35,122 nucleotides of DNA from Vicinamibacteraceae bacterium (lineage in GTDB: Bacteria > Planctomycetota > Phycisphaerae > Phycisphaerales > UBA5793): NCBI GenBank assembly GCA_011525805.1, contig WYBR01000093.1:1-35122 (forward strand). Reading direction: 5' to 3'. Positions 25,501 through 32,594 of this stretch are shown here, piece by piece. The position numbers and the translations under genes are program-made. The notes beneath the pieces were generated by a model. That model did not search any database. It was not told the DNA's origin and was given only the letters and a program-made list of their open reading frames with translations. Within the stretch, counting starts at the first letter, position 1, and the number at the start of each line of letters is the position of its first letter.

Positions 25501-25847
25501 CGGAGAAGAAGAAGGTGTTCTACCTTGTGCCGCCGCTCGAATTGGCGCAGCGGTGGGTCGGCAAGCAGCGCAAGGGCATGACCAGCGACTACGACCAGGC
25601 GATGTATTTCATCGGCGCGTGCTTCGAGAACAGCGGGATCAATGCCAGCGAAACGCTGAACAACCCCAACTTCCGGCCACACCCCGCGCTGGGGGCGATC
25701 CTCAGTTGGTTCAAAACGCACGGCGCCGACTCGCCGACACGCAACGCTGCGGTCATCGCAGCGCAGCTCTATCGCACCTGGGCCGCGAAGCATCAGGAGA
25801 AGGAGCGCGAACTCATGCTCTTTGAAGATCTCGGGGAGGAGGACTGA
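22506..25847 (+). CDS. DUF1156 adenine-specific DNA methylase with zinc ribbons (PglXI-like)
   Basis: A 1113-residue methyltransferase starting in the previous stop (ATGA). The DUF1156 start is plain: INQIAAIEGNAGKPIYQMSK, then WWARRRSSVFRSMLLAA. Motif I is DIFMGGGT at residues 140-147 (S-adenosylmethionine binding) and the catalytic motif IV is DPPF at 715-718. Between them lie four zinc-ribbon pairs (CDCPRGH, CRYCGEKY, CPHCGKEE, CPACNGN). COG1743-type methylases with DUF1156 replace PglX in type 3 BREX. It would modify adenines to mark self DNA and might also take part in restriction. The stop shares a base with the next ATG. Confidence 0.88.
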   Translation: MTQIGTKSKSKSKSQPWKDEGITKAEWVAREVARAVNAGKAWDLETVDFSDPNRPLTCLEVDFPIIPINQIAAIEGNAGKPIYQMSKWWARRRSSVFRSMLLAAAIKAPDDPAEAAKLVWDVYYGNHQKKGTFKHLKVADIFMGGGTTVVEGSRLGMQMYGNDLNPVAWFVVKNELAQVDKAEVEALLADIEAEVKPQIMPFYACDCPRGHRGKWTQISTNTVMGSDFDPLTLSPEQRKDYRYEGPEVIYTFWAKHGPCPVTGCGHRTPIMSSPVMAVKSISIKAWKRTCRYCGEKYDIEERDARMAPGVELVVADTEHPYAVAALNMAGNPETVTCPHCGKEERLGKLAKPGKKAIELSLLVHPDWLKGEPAQDGKGRPYGGSADDAVDATARWNQARAATCDLVEIRGELPDEVTLADGTRIKTGKEGGTVGGKSAFTCQEETCGQTHDVREAIAETGTNGPIAMYAIQGFCPACNGNSDAYNGRFFVPVRDTRAYDACLQEWETRRATDLAGFWPTNEVPFGFMTAMANGDIRQAHGFTHWWKMFNARQLMVNAALLRAISESSSGVAGEFVLGAFQTFIRNNCLMAFWHKARDHFAPALSNSNYHPKDGSIEVGAFSNVGYGPWPSTLGNLLDALDWLADPYETVQNARLAATSPHLSEFLSGMSEKARCRDPLCHSESIACLSSSERLTCGTSTELETIPDGSYDAVVTDPPFGGLLHYSELADFFYVWLRLVLKDKYPEYFSAEYTPKTMEAVANRARHPGDDEETGRSNADVFYQRLLTACWQEAKRILKPAGVLAFTFHHKEDEPWVSVLESLFDAGFFLEATYPIRGDETKGEGQFGSKAIEFDIIHVCRQRTEEPKPISWAKLRRQVLQDVRDIQDLLEHHQEEGLPEADLQVIRRGKALEYFSRHYGQVFKGPDTPMTVLEALLGINQLLDEEAGGIKEPPPHNAEPFTRMLLRLFDGKAELPRDQIQKFLRGTGSAPSDFESRGWVTEKKKVFYLVPPLELAQRWVGKQRKGMTSDYDQAMYFIGACFENSGINASETLNNPNFRPHPALGAILSWFKTHGADSPTRNAAVIAAQLYRTWAAKHQEKERELMLFEDLGEED

Positions 25848-26368
25848 TGGTCCGTACCCGGTTCAACCAGGGCTGGTCTCGGCGCGGGTGTTCTCTCCTG
25901 TGGGACGCCGAGACGCTTGCCGAGATCGTCGATCCAATGGATGTCGTCTCGATGCGCGGGATGTTCGCGATGGTGGACGCGTGGCCGGACGACCTCCCTG
26001 CTGCGGGAGGGGACGCCGTCGTCGTGGCCGGCGTGGAGGGCTGCATCGATGTGCTGAGCGGCCTCGACGCGGAGCGATGGCTCGTTGAGGATCTGAGTCG
26101 CGCGATCATGTCGTTTCAGGAGCACTACGAGGGCGCTGCCGGGCTCGTTTTCTGGCTCCCCTCCGGGCGCAGCCGGGTTTTCATGCGCGGCGCCAGCGAA
26201 GAGTACTACCTCCGGCATCGCGGCTCGGGCGAGCAGGGACTTCACATCGGGCGCTTCCTGTGGTCTGGGGCCGAAAACGAGATCGAGCGGATCATGAACA
26301 CCGACGACCATGGGGCGGACTACGACGGAAAGCACTGGGTGGGTCTGTACCACCCGAGGATCAGTTGA
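25847..26368 (+). CDS. Unknown 173-residue protein of the defence operon
   Basis: Starts in a TGATG junction after a strong GGGGAGGAGG site and ends overlapping or just before the helicase start, so it is clearly part of the operon. No Walker motif, zinc site or membrane segment is seen. A strand-helix pattern AVVVAGVEGCIDVLSGL near residues 56-72 and a helical run WLVEDLSRAIMSFQEHYEG near 78-96 are followed by LVFWLPSGRSRVFMR, suggesting an alpha/beta fold. BrxF of type 3 BREX has a similar length, but it is a P-loop ATPase and this is not. DUF3780, which accompanies DUF499 and DUF1156 in some loci, is another possibility that I cannot confirm. Confidence 0.7.
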   Translation: MVRTRFNQGWSRRGCSLLWDAETLAEIVDPMDVVSMRGMFAMVDAWPDDLPAAGGDAVVVAGVEGCIDVLSGLDAERWLVEDLSRAIMSFQEHYEGAAGLVFWLPSGRSRVFMRGASEEYYLRHRGSGEQGLHIGRFLWSGAENEIERIMNTDDHGADYDGKHWVGLYHPRIS

Positions 26369-26370
26369 AC

Positions 26371-29157
26371 GTGACGCAGGTCGGTTTCAAACCCGGAGAG
26401 CGCGTCGCCCACGTCAACTTTGGCGAAGGGATCGTGGTCGGGATCGGCTCCGACGGTTACCTGCGCGTGTTCTTCCCTTCCGGCGAGCGCCGGGTCAACG
26501 CGGCCACCGTGGCCCCCGCGCGGAGCCGGATTGATCGCATTCTCGAAAATGTCGCAGGCGGCGATGATCGACTGCGCCGGGCATGGCTGCACGTCGAAGC
26601 CCACGCTCTCCCGCTCATGGAGAATGCCGCCGCGCTTACTGCCGCGCGGATTGACCTGCTCCCGCACCAGGTCGTGCTGACGCATCGGATCGCCACCGCG
26701 ACGCCACGGCGCTTTCTGATCGCCGATGAAGTCGGTCTCGGGAAGACGATCGAAACCGCGCTGGTTCTGCGAGAACTTGCCAGCCGCGGGGAACTCAGTC
26801 GTGCATTGATGATCGTTCCTGCTGGCCTGGTGAACAACTGGCACCGAGAGTTGAATGAAGTGTTCAACCTGAACTTCGAGGTGTTCGGGAGTTCCGGCGA
26901 CGTGACTGACCGACGGTCGAACGCGTTTGCCAAGCACGATCGGCTCATCGCCAGCGTGGACACACTGAAGCGCCGCAACCGCGTGCGACGGATTCTCGAA
27001 GCGCCGAAGTGGGATCTCGTGGTCTTTGATGAAGCGCATCACCTGTCCGCGTACAAGAGCGGTGGAAAGATCCGCAAGACGGAAAACTACAAGCTGGCGG
27101 AGGCGATGCGCGATCACGCTCGCGATCTGCTTTTGCTCTCTGCGACGCCGCACCAAGGCGATCACTTCCGTTTCTGGATGCTTATCCAGTTGCTCAACCC
27201 GACGCTGTTCGCGGATGCTGACGAAATGGTGGAGGAGCGGCACCGACTCAACAGCGTTGTGTTCCGCCGCACCAAAGCGGACGCATGCACGCCTGATGGC
27301 TCACCACTGTTCGCCCGGCGCTGGGTACACACTGAGTCTTTCACGATGTCGGACGGCGAGCGGGCGTTCTACGCAAGGCTCCGCGAGTATCTGCAGGACG
27401 GCTTTGATCTCGCGAAACAACAGGGGAACGAAGGTCGCGCGCTCGGCTTCGTGATGACGATCTTTCAGAAGATCGCTGCGTCAAGTTTCGCGGCGGTCCA
27501 GAGCACGCTCCGGCGCCGCCAACTCATGCTGACGATTCACGAGGCCATCCTGAAGGATCAAGCGCTCGACATCGACGGCCATCGCCGACTCCTCGACGAC
27601 GCCCGTCGCCTCATTCATCGAGAGAGACGGCTTCCGGACGACACGGCTGGACGTGGAGAAGTGGATCGCATTCTTGCCGATCTGAAGATGCGGCTCATCC
27701 GCAAACTCGACCTCGACCAGCTGGCGATGGCCGCTTCGTCGGAGAGCGGGGAAGCGACGACGGCGCAAGGCGAGGATCTTGCAGCAGTCTGCGTGGCCCT
27801 CTCGCTGCCCGAGGAGCGGATGCGGATCGAAGAGGTGTTGTCGGCGTGTCCATCCGCGCGAGAGACGAAGGTTGAGAAGCTATTGCGGGGCCTCGGTGCG
27901 CTCTGGGAGCAGAACCCCGATGAGAAAGTGGTGATCTTCGCAACCTACCTGGCCACCGTTGACCTGCTTTCGAGGGAAATAGAGGCTTCCTACCCGGGGC
28001 AGGGTGTCGTCGTGCTGCGCGGAGGCGACCACGGCGCCAAGCTGGCAGCGGAAAAACGCTTTCGCCGGCCGGACGGCCCGCGCGTACTGGTCTGTACGGC
28101 CGCCGGGCGCGAAGGGATCAATCTTCAGTTCTCTCGGGTGCTGTTCAACTTCGACCTGCCGTGGAACCCGATGGATGTGGAGCAGAGGATCGGACGCATC
28201 CACCGGTACGGGCAGAAGGACACCGCGCAGGTCTACAACCTCGTACTCTCAGACACCATTGAGGGAAAGATCTTTCTGCTGCTCACCGACAAGCTGCTCG
28301 AGATCGCCCGAGCACTGGGCAAGGTCGATGAGCATGGTAACGTCACAGAGGATCTCAAGGCGCAAATCCTCGGCCAGCTGTCCGACCGACTCAGCTACGA
28401 TCAGTTGTATCGCGATGCGCTGTCCGACCCAGAGCTGAAGCGGACGCGGGAAGAACTCGAGGCTGCGATCTCGAACGCGAACGAGGCCAGAAAGGTCGTA
28501 TTCGAACTCTTTCAGGATCTCGACCGGTTCAGCTTGGACGACTACAAGCCGTTCGCCGACATCGATGCCGGCAAGACGCGGATCGAGGCTTTCATGAGCG
28601 CATCCCTCGCGGCGGATGGCGCACGGTTGGTTCCTGACAAGGATGGGTGTCTCCGGATCGAAGTGCCGGATGCGGACAATCCCGCAAGATTCACCTTTGA
28701 TCGTGATAGGGTCCAGGCTGACGAGCGGCTGGAACTCTTGGGGTTGGACCATCCACTCGTGTCGGAGATGCTTCGGAGGTGGAAGTTACAGCCCCCCGAG
28801 CAGCTCGGGGTCGCGGTGGACGGCGCCTCCGCGCTCCCTCGCGGGATTCTCACCGTCTGGTCGGTCGAATCATTCGGCAAGGCGACTGAGTTCACATCGC
28901 ACGTGGTAAATATTGCCGTGGACTCAGCCGGACAGCGTCTACCAGCAATGGAGAAGCGTTTCGCCGAGGTCTTCTCGTCTGCCCGCGCGCAGTCAAGACT
29001 AAGCGTGGAGGACCGCAGACGCCTATTCGAGAGTGCTATTGAACCTGCGCTCCAACGCGAGCTGGGTCACCGTGGGCTGGCCGGCGCTTCAGGCGGGCAC
29101 TCGGCGGAGTTGCTCGCGTGGGTGGAGGTTGTAGCTGAGAGAGGCGGTCGGGAGTGA
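26371..29157 (+). CDS. SNF2-family DEAH helicase (BrxHII/DrmD-like)
   Basis: A 928-residue superfamily 2 helicase. It starts at GTG 26371, with GAGGA at 26356-26360; TTG 26365 is an alternative that overlaps the previous stop. Residues about 3-40 form a small Tudor/KOW-like domain (FKPGERVAHVNFGEGIVV). Walker A is EVGLGKT near 120-127, DEAH at 220-223, SATP at 257-260, and motif VI QRIGRIHRYGQ at 605-615. This spacing and the NFDLPWNPMDVEQRIGRIHR motif are typical of SNF2 enzymes in BREX type 3 (BrxHII) and DISARM (DrmD). DrmA and DrmB are absent here, so BREX is the better comparison. It would translocate on double-stranded DNA, perhaps to act on unmodified phage DNA. Confidence 0.88.
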   Translation: MTQVGFKPGERVAHVNFGEGIVVGIGSDGYLRVFFPSGERRVNAATVAPARSRIDRILENVAGGDDRLRRAWLHVEAHALPLMENAAALTAARIDLLPHQVVLTHRIATATPRRFLIADEVGLGKTIETALVLRELASRGELSRALMIVPAGLVNNWHRELNEVFNLNFEVFGSSGDVTDRRSNAFAKHDRLIASVDTLKRRNRVRRILEAPKWDLVVFDEAHHLSAYKSGGKIRKTENYKLAEAMRDHARDLLLLSATPHQGDHFRFWMLIQLLNPTLFADADEMVEERHRLNSVVFRRTKADACTPDGSPLFARRWVHTESFTMSDGERAFYARLREYLQDGFDLAKQQGNEGRALGFVMTIFQKIAASSFAAVQSTLRRRQLMLTIHEAILKDQALDIDGHRRLLDDARRLIHRERRLPDDTAGRGEVDRILADLKMRLIRKLDLDQLAMAASSESGEATTAQGEDLAAVCVALSLPEERMRIEEVLSACPSARETKVEKLLRGLGALWEQNPDEKVVIFATYLATVDLLSREIEASYPGQGVVVLRGGDHGAKLAAEKRFRRPDGPRVLVCTAAGREGINLQFSRVLFNFDLPWNPMDVEQRIGRIHRYGQKDTAQVYNLVLSDTIEGKIFLLLTDKLLEIARALGKVDEHGNVTEDLKAQILGQLSDRLSYDQLYRDALSDPELKRTREELEAAISNANEARKVVFELFQDLDRFSLDDYKPFADIDAGKTRIEAFMSASLAADGARLVPDKDGCLRIEVPDADNPARFTFDRDRVQADERLELLGLDHPLVSEMLRRWKLQPPEQLGVAVDGASALPRGILTVWSVESFGKATEFTSHVVNIAVDSAGQRLPAMEKRFAEVFSSARAQSRLSVEDRRRLFESAIEPALQRELGHRGLAGASGGHSAELLAWVEVVAERGGRE

Positions 29158-29274
29158 TTCAGCGGCACGGAACCGGTCTTAGCCCGCCAATCGGGTTCTG
29201 GGGGTCTTCGGGAGTCGGCGGAGGCGCTCTGATGGCCGGCTGCTGTAGGCGATTGAAGCCTCCTGAATTGCTGG

Positions 29275-29293
29275 CTTTACACATGGTGTAAAG
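29275..29293. promoter_or_regulatory. Perfect palindromic operator before higB
   Basis: CTTTACAC and GTGTAAAG are exact inverted repeats with a three-base centre (ATG), lying 41 bases upstream of the toxin start. An AT-rich TTTACAC/GTGTAAA palindrome is the form of HigA-type operators, so the HTH of the antitoxin probably binds here to repress the operon. The surrounding TTGCTG (29268-29273) and TAAAGT (29289-29294) may be the promoter boxes it covers, with a short 15-base spacer. Confidence 0.75.
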
Positions 29294-29334
29294 TCGGACA
29301 TTGACCTATCGCAAAAGCCGATCTACCCTAGTGG

Positions 29335-29631
29335 ATGGATGTCCGGTTTGCCGACGAGCAGCTGGGACGATTGGAATCCGACCCCGCCTTCAACGGGGGG
29401 TTTGGGCAGGATGTGGTGCGCGGTTTTCGCAAGGTCATGCAGGTCATCCGGGCGGCCGTGGACGAGCGCGATTTCTATGCGATGAAGTCGTTGCACTTTG
29501 AAAAGCTGCGAGGCAATCGGAGTCACCAGCACTCGATGCGGCTGAACAGGCAGTGGAGGTTGGTCATTGAACTGGAGCGTACCCCGAGCGGCAAGGCAGT
29601 CGTTGTCATCTCTGTTGAGGATTACCACTGA
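29335..29631 (+). CDS. higB: HigB/RelE-superfamily toxin
   Basis: A 98-residue toxin predicted to be a ribosome-dependent mRNA endonuclease. The pattern SLHFEKLRGNRSHQHSMRL then NRQWRLVIELE and the end VVVISVEDYH matches HigB/GraT proteins, where the KL-x-G loop, the final Arg of NRQWR and the C-terminal YH are conserved. The length is right for the family. Toxin-before-antitoxin order is the higBA arrangement. It follows the palindromic operator and is 66 bases upstream of the antitoxin. Its position directly after a defence operon is common for such pairs. Confidence 0.88.
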   Translation: MDVRFADEQLGRLESDPAFNGGFGQDVVRGFRKVMQVIRAAVDERDFYAMKSLHFEKLRGNRSHQHSMRLNRQWRLVIELERTPSGKAVVVISVEDYH

Positions 29632-29652
29632 AGTGAAAGTATTGGAATCGGC

Positions 29653-29688
29653 CCACCGGATAACAGGTGGCGGAGCCCCGCAAGGGGC
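29653..29688 (+). promoter_or_regulatory. Two short hairpins directly before the antitoxin ribosome site
   Basis: CCACC at 29653-29657 pairs with GGTGG at 29666-29670, and GCCCC at 29675-29679 pairs with GGGGC at 29684-29688 around a GCAA tetraloop. The second hairpin ends one base before the GGGAG ribosome site at 29689-29693, so it could set the translation ratio of toxin to antitoxin. No T-run follows, so it is not a terminator. Confidence 0.4.
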
Positions 29689-29697
29689 GGGAGCAGC

Positions 29698-30870
29698 ATG
29701 ATGGCCATCGAACCAAATATGCGCGCGGGTCCGGCGGACGCGTTTGCCCCGGGCGAGTTCATCCGCGACGAGTTGGAGGCTCGCGGCTGGGAGCAGCGCG
29801 ATCTTGCTGACATTATGGGCCGCCCGGAGCGGACGGTCAGCGAGCTCATTGCGGGCAAGCGGGCGATCACGCCTGAGACGGCACAGCAGCTGGGTGAGGC
29901 GTTCGGCACAACCGCTCAGTTCTGGATGAACATGGAATCAGCATACCGGCTTCACCGACTTGGGAAGCCCAACGAAACTGTCGCCCGCCGCGCTCGGCTG
30001 TACTCGATCGCGCCTGTCAAGGAGATGATCCGCCGCGGCTGGATCATGGAATCAGCGAGTGTGGATGTTCTGGAGGAGCAGATCAAGCAGTTTTTCCGGG
30101 TGCCTTCGCTCGAAGAGGCCCCCTCCGTGTGCGCCGCGGCGGCGCGAAAGGCTACGGGTAACGACACACATTACTCCGAGTTCACGCCGGCGCAGAGAGC
30201 TTGGCTTTGTCGCTCTCGGCAGCTCGCTGAGACGCTGAAGGTGGCCAAATTCGACCTAGCCAAGTTCAGAGCGCATCTCCCTGCGGTCAAGAACCTGCTC
30301 ACCAATGCAGAAGATGTGCGGCAGGTTCCAAAGCTCATGGCAGAGTTCGGCGTGCGCTGCGTTGTGGTCGAGCATCTCCCCCAAACGAGAATCGACGGCG
30401 CCTGTTTTTGGCTAGATTCGAAGAGCCCGGTTGTGGCACTTTCGATGCGCTTCGATCGCATCGACTGGTTCTGGTTCACGTTGATGCATGAACTAGGCCA
30501 CATCGATGCTGGCGACGGCCGCTACGAGCCCATTCCGCCGGACATCGATCTCGTCGGAATGGACAGTAGCCAGACACCGGACAAGCCTGCCTTCGAAAGG
30601 GCTGCAGACTCCTTCGCGTCTTCGTTCCTAATCCCGGACGCCCAGCTGTCAAACTTCATTGCTCGCGTCCGTCCGCTGTACTCGAAGAAGAAAATCGAAG
30701 GATTTGCAGCCGTGCAGCAAATCCATCCGGGGTTGGTTGTCGGGCAATTGCAGTACCGCAAGGAGATTTCCTATGCCAATCTCCGAGCCTACCTCGTGAA
30801 GGTTCGCGCCCACTTGTTGGAGACGGTGCTGTCCGACGGATGGGGAGTCACGCCGCCAACCGGAAAGTGA
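29698..30870 (+). CDS. higA: HigA antitoxin fused to ImmA/IrrE metallopeptidase domain
   Basis: A 390-residue two-domain protein. Residues about 17-80 are a HigA/XRE helix-turn-helix (PGEFIRDELEARGWEQRDLA, then MGRPERTVSELIAGKR) with the typical TAQFWMNMESAYRLHR end. Residues about 225-345 are an ImmA/IrrE peptidase with HELGH at 264-268 and the third ligand Glu300 in FERAADSFASSF. The HTH would repress the operon through the palindrome and neutralise HigB. The peptidase part could cleave the antitoxin itself or another repressor under stress. Plain HigA proteins have about 100 residues; the fusion form is a known but less usual class. The adjacent ATG at 29701 is an alternative start. Confidence 0.88.
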   Translation: MMAIEPNMRAGPADAFAPGEFIRDELEARGWEQRDLADIMGRPERTVSELIAGKRAITPETAQQLGEAFGTTAQFWMNMESAYRLHRLGKPNETVARRARLYSIAPVKEMIRRGWIMESASVDVLEEQIKQFFRVPSLEEAPSVCAAAARKATGNDTHYSEFTPAQRAWLCRSRQLAETLKVAKFDLAKFRAHLPAVKNLLTNAEDVRQVPKLMAEFGVRCVVVEHLPQTRIDGACFWLDSKSPVVALSMRFDRIDWFWFTLMHELGHIDAGDGRYEPIPPDIDLVGMDSSQTPDKPAFERAADSFASSFLIPDAQLSNFIARVRPLYSKKKIEGFAAVQQIHPGLVVGQLQYRKEISYANLRAYLVKVRAHLLETVLSDGWGVTPPTGK

Positions 30871-30889
30871 ACTGGAAAGAGAGCGCACG

Positions 30890-31357
30890 ATGCAGAAGTC
30901 CCGGTATAACGAGCAGATGCAGCAGCTTGTCGTCGAGTATCAGAAGGCTGGCCAGCCTTGGCCGGCAACGACGCGGGACATGGCCGCGTGGATGGTCCGT
31001 ACCGGAAAGTGGCAACCATCGCGCGAACTCGCGATCGAGCAGTGTGCCGACGACCTCGCCCGGGCCATGCGTGAGGAATTCATTACCGACCGTCAGGGGC
31101 GGCGCGTTCGGGCAAAGCACGCGGCGCGGCGCGAAGTGAACGGCGAGCAGCAGACCTTTTGGGCTGATCTCCGGACAGCACCGCGCGAGCATATGGAGAT
31201 CGCATTCTCCCAGCGCCGGCAACAGATCGTCAGCGACTGCGCCCAGCTGAAGCGCGATGTTGACTGCTACAACGAGAACTTCAACGAAGGCACTGCTATC
31301 CAGATGGTCTTCGACTTCACCATGGATCTCGAAGAACTCGAAGCGGCCTACGCCTGA
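30890..31357 (+). CDS. Conserved protein of unknown function, 155 residues
   Basis: Starts 19 bases after the HigA stop with a GGAAAGAG site in between. It is a charged, mainly helical protein without signal or membrane segment. The stretch TTRDMAAWMVRTGKWQPS near residues 27-44 is followed by helices with EQCADDLARAMREE, a basic patch RRVRAKHAARRE, and the end MVFDFTMDLEELEAAYA. The DMAAWM...GKW pattern with the basic patch suggests a helical nucleic-acid-related domain. I have the impression of a widespread family beside HigA-type genes, but cannot name it. It probably belongs to the same operon as higBA. Confidence 0.65.
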   Translation: MQKSRYNEQMQQLVVEYQKAGQPWPATTRDMAAWMVRTGKWQPSRELAIEQCADDLARAMREEFITDRQGRRVRAKHAARREVNGEQQTFWADLRTAPREHMEIAFSQRRQQIVSDCAQLKRDVDCYNENFNEGTAIQMVFDFTMDLEELEAAYA

Positions 31358-31421
31358 CGGCCGCGCCGCGCTCCATGAGCGCAGAATGATCCGTTTCAGA
31401 CAGGGGAAGGAGCCCGAACGG

Positions 31422-32594
31422 ATGCCACAGTACTCGCCGAAGAGAATTATCCGGAACATCTCAAAAAACCTGCTTCAGCGCTATTTCGAGAGCCGCGGCC
31501 TTCTCGGCGACTTCGAGTGGGACGAGTACGAGGATGGTGATCCGACGGAGATCATCGAGGCACTGGATTCGTTGAAGCCGAGTGAGCAGGAATCCGTGGA
31601 CACGGACCTGATGACCATCAACGAACTTGCCTCGGAGGGAGGATCGAAGCTCATCTACGAGGACGCGGCATTGTGGAAGCGGCCTTGGGCGGCTCAACTC
31701 GACGGCATGGCGAACGATTGCGAGCGGGCATTGCTCGCGCTCATCGAGGACCGGAAACTCGTGGAGCGGGTGCTGGGATACCAGGAGATTGACCGGTTTG
31801 CGGAGAGCCGGTGGCGACGGTGGAACGTCGGGAAGCGCCTCCAGGTCGAGGATGACGAGAACCATCGCGGGAGGCTTGCCAAGGCGCTCCGCGCCATTCT
31901 CAAAGACCAGGGACGCGGGAGACGGTGTCACGTAGAAACCTTTGAGCGCCGCGATCCCGACCGGTTCTGCTGCTTCGCCTATCCGGAGAACCACCCGAAA
32001 ACCGACCTCGGCTACGACGACCAGGATCGGTTCATCCGTCACGCGCGACGAACGGCTGGTGAGGTCATTTTCGTCTACCGGCGCGAGGAAGGCATCTTGG
32101 AGATGGTGGCGGCAGGCGACAGGCAGCACAAGGACAGGGTTTCCGAGGCCTTCTGCAAGGAGATGCTCGGGCTGAAGGCACTGCCCGATCCACGGTCCAA
32201 ACCGCCCTACGACCTGTCAGCATTGAAGAGCGGGCATTTTGCTTTCAAGACTGACCCTGGCGACCACATTGCAGGAGTCGAAATCCGGCTGCTCCGGTTC
32301 GATCTTCCGGGAAAGGGGTATCGTCGGATCGTGCTTTCGGGCCGGCCAACACCCGATATGCCGGATCTGCTTCGGTCGCTAGTGGACGAGGCCATAGACA
32401 AATCAAAGTTGCCGTTCTCGGAACTCCATGTGTCCCAGGCGCGTCTTTCGTTCAAGTTTCGCAGGCAGAATGGCGGCCGCGGCAAGACGGTGACCTTCGA
32501 GATCACCTATCCGGATTCGTGCAACCTTAAGGACTTCGGCGACGACGCGGTCGCCAAGAGGTACCTCATCAAGTGGGGCATCGCCCGTGTCTGA
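31422..32594 (+). CDS. Unknown 390-residue protein
   Basis: The start at ATG 31422 is chosen because GGGGAAGGAG at 31403-31412 is an ideal ribosome site for it; ATG 31386 is weaker and an ATG at 31257 overlaps the preceding gene. The N-terminus (YSPKRIIRNISKNLLQRYF) is basic and helical, followed by an acidic segment (DEYEDGDPTEI). A middle domain near residues 150-240 holds several aromatic and charged residues (FCCFAYPENHPKTD, then GEVIFVYRREEGILEMV). The C-terminal third is beta-rich. No signal peptide, membrane helix or catalytic motif is recognised. The GTG of the next gene overlaps its end by eight bases, showing coupling. Confidence 0.65.
   Translation: MPQYSPKRIIRNISKNLLQRYFESRGLLGDFEWDEYEDGDPTEIIEALDSLKPSEQESVDTDLMTINELASEGGSKLIYEDAALWKRPWAAQLDGMANDCERALLALIEDRKLVERVLGYQEIDRFAESRWRRWNVGKRLQVEDDENHRGRLAKALRAILKDQGRGRRCHVETFERRDPDRFCCFAYPENHPKTDLGYDDQDRFIRHARRTAGEVIFVYRREEGILEMVAAGDRQHKDRVSEAFCKEMLGLKALPDPRSKPPYDLSALKSGHFAFKTDPGDHIAGVEIRLLRFDLPGKGYRRIVLSGRPTPDMPDLLRSLVDEAIDKSKLPFSELHVSQARLSFKFRRQNGGRGKTVTFEITYPDSCNLKDFGDDAVAKRYLIKWGIARV

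Noticed and set aside
24537-25793. Minus-strand frame of about 418 codons inside the methylase gene
   Set aside because: Antisense to the catalytic DPPF region and has no ribosome site or recognisable domain.
18791-29157. DISARM as the identity of the defence locus
   Set aside because: A methylase and an SNF2 helicase are shared, but no DrmA helicase, DrmB (DUF1998) or DrmC phospholipase-like gene is present, while a PglZ-like protein is.
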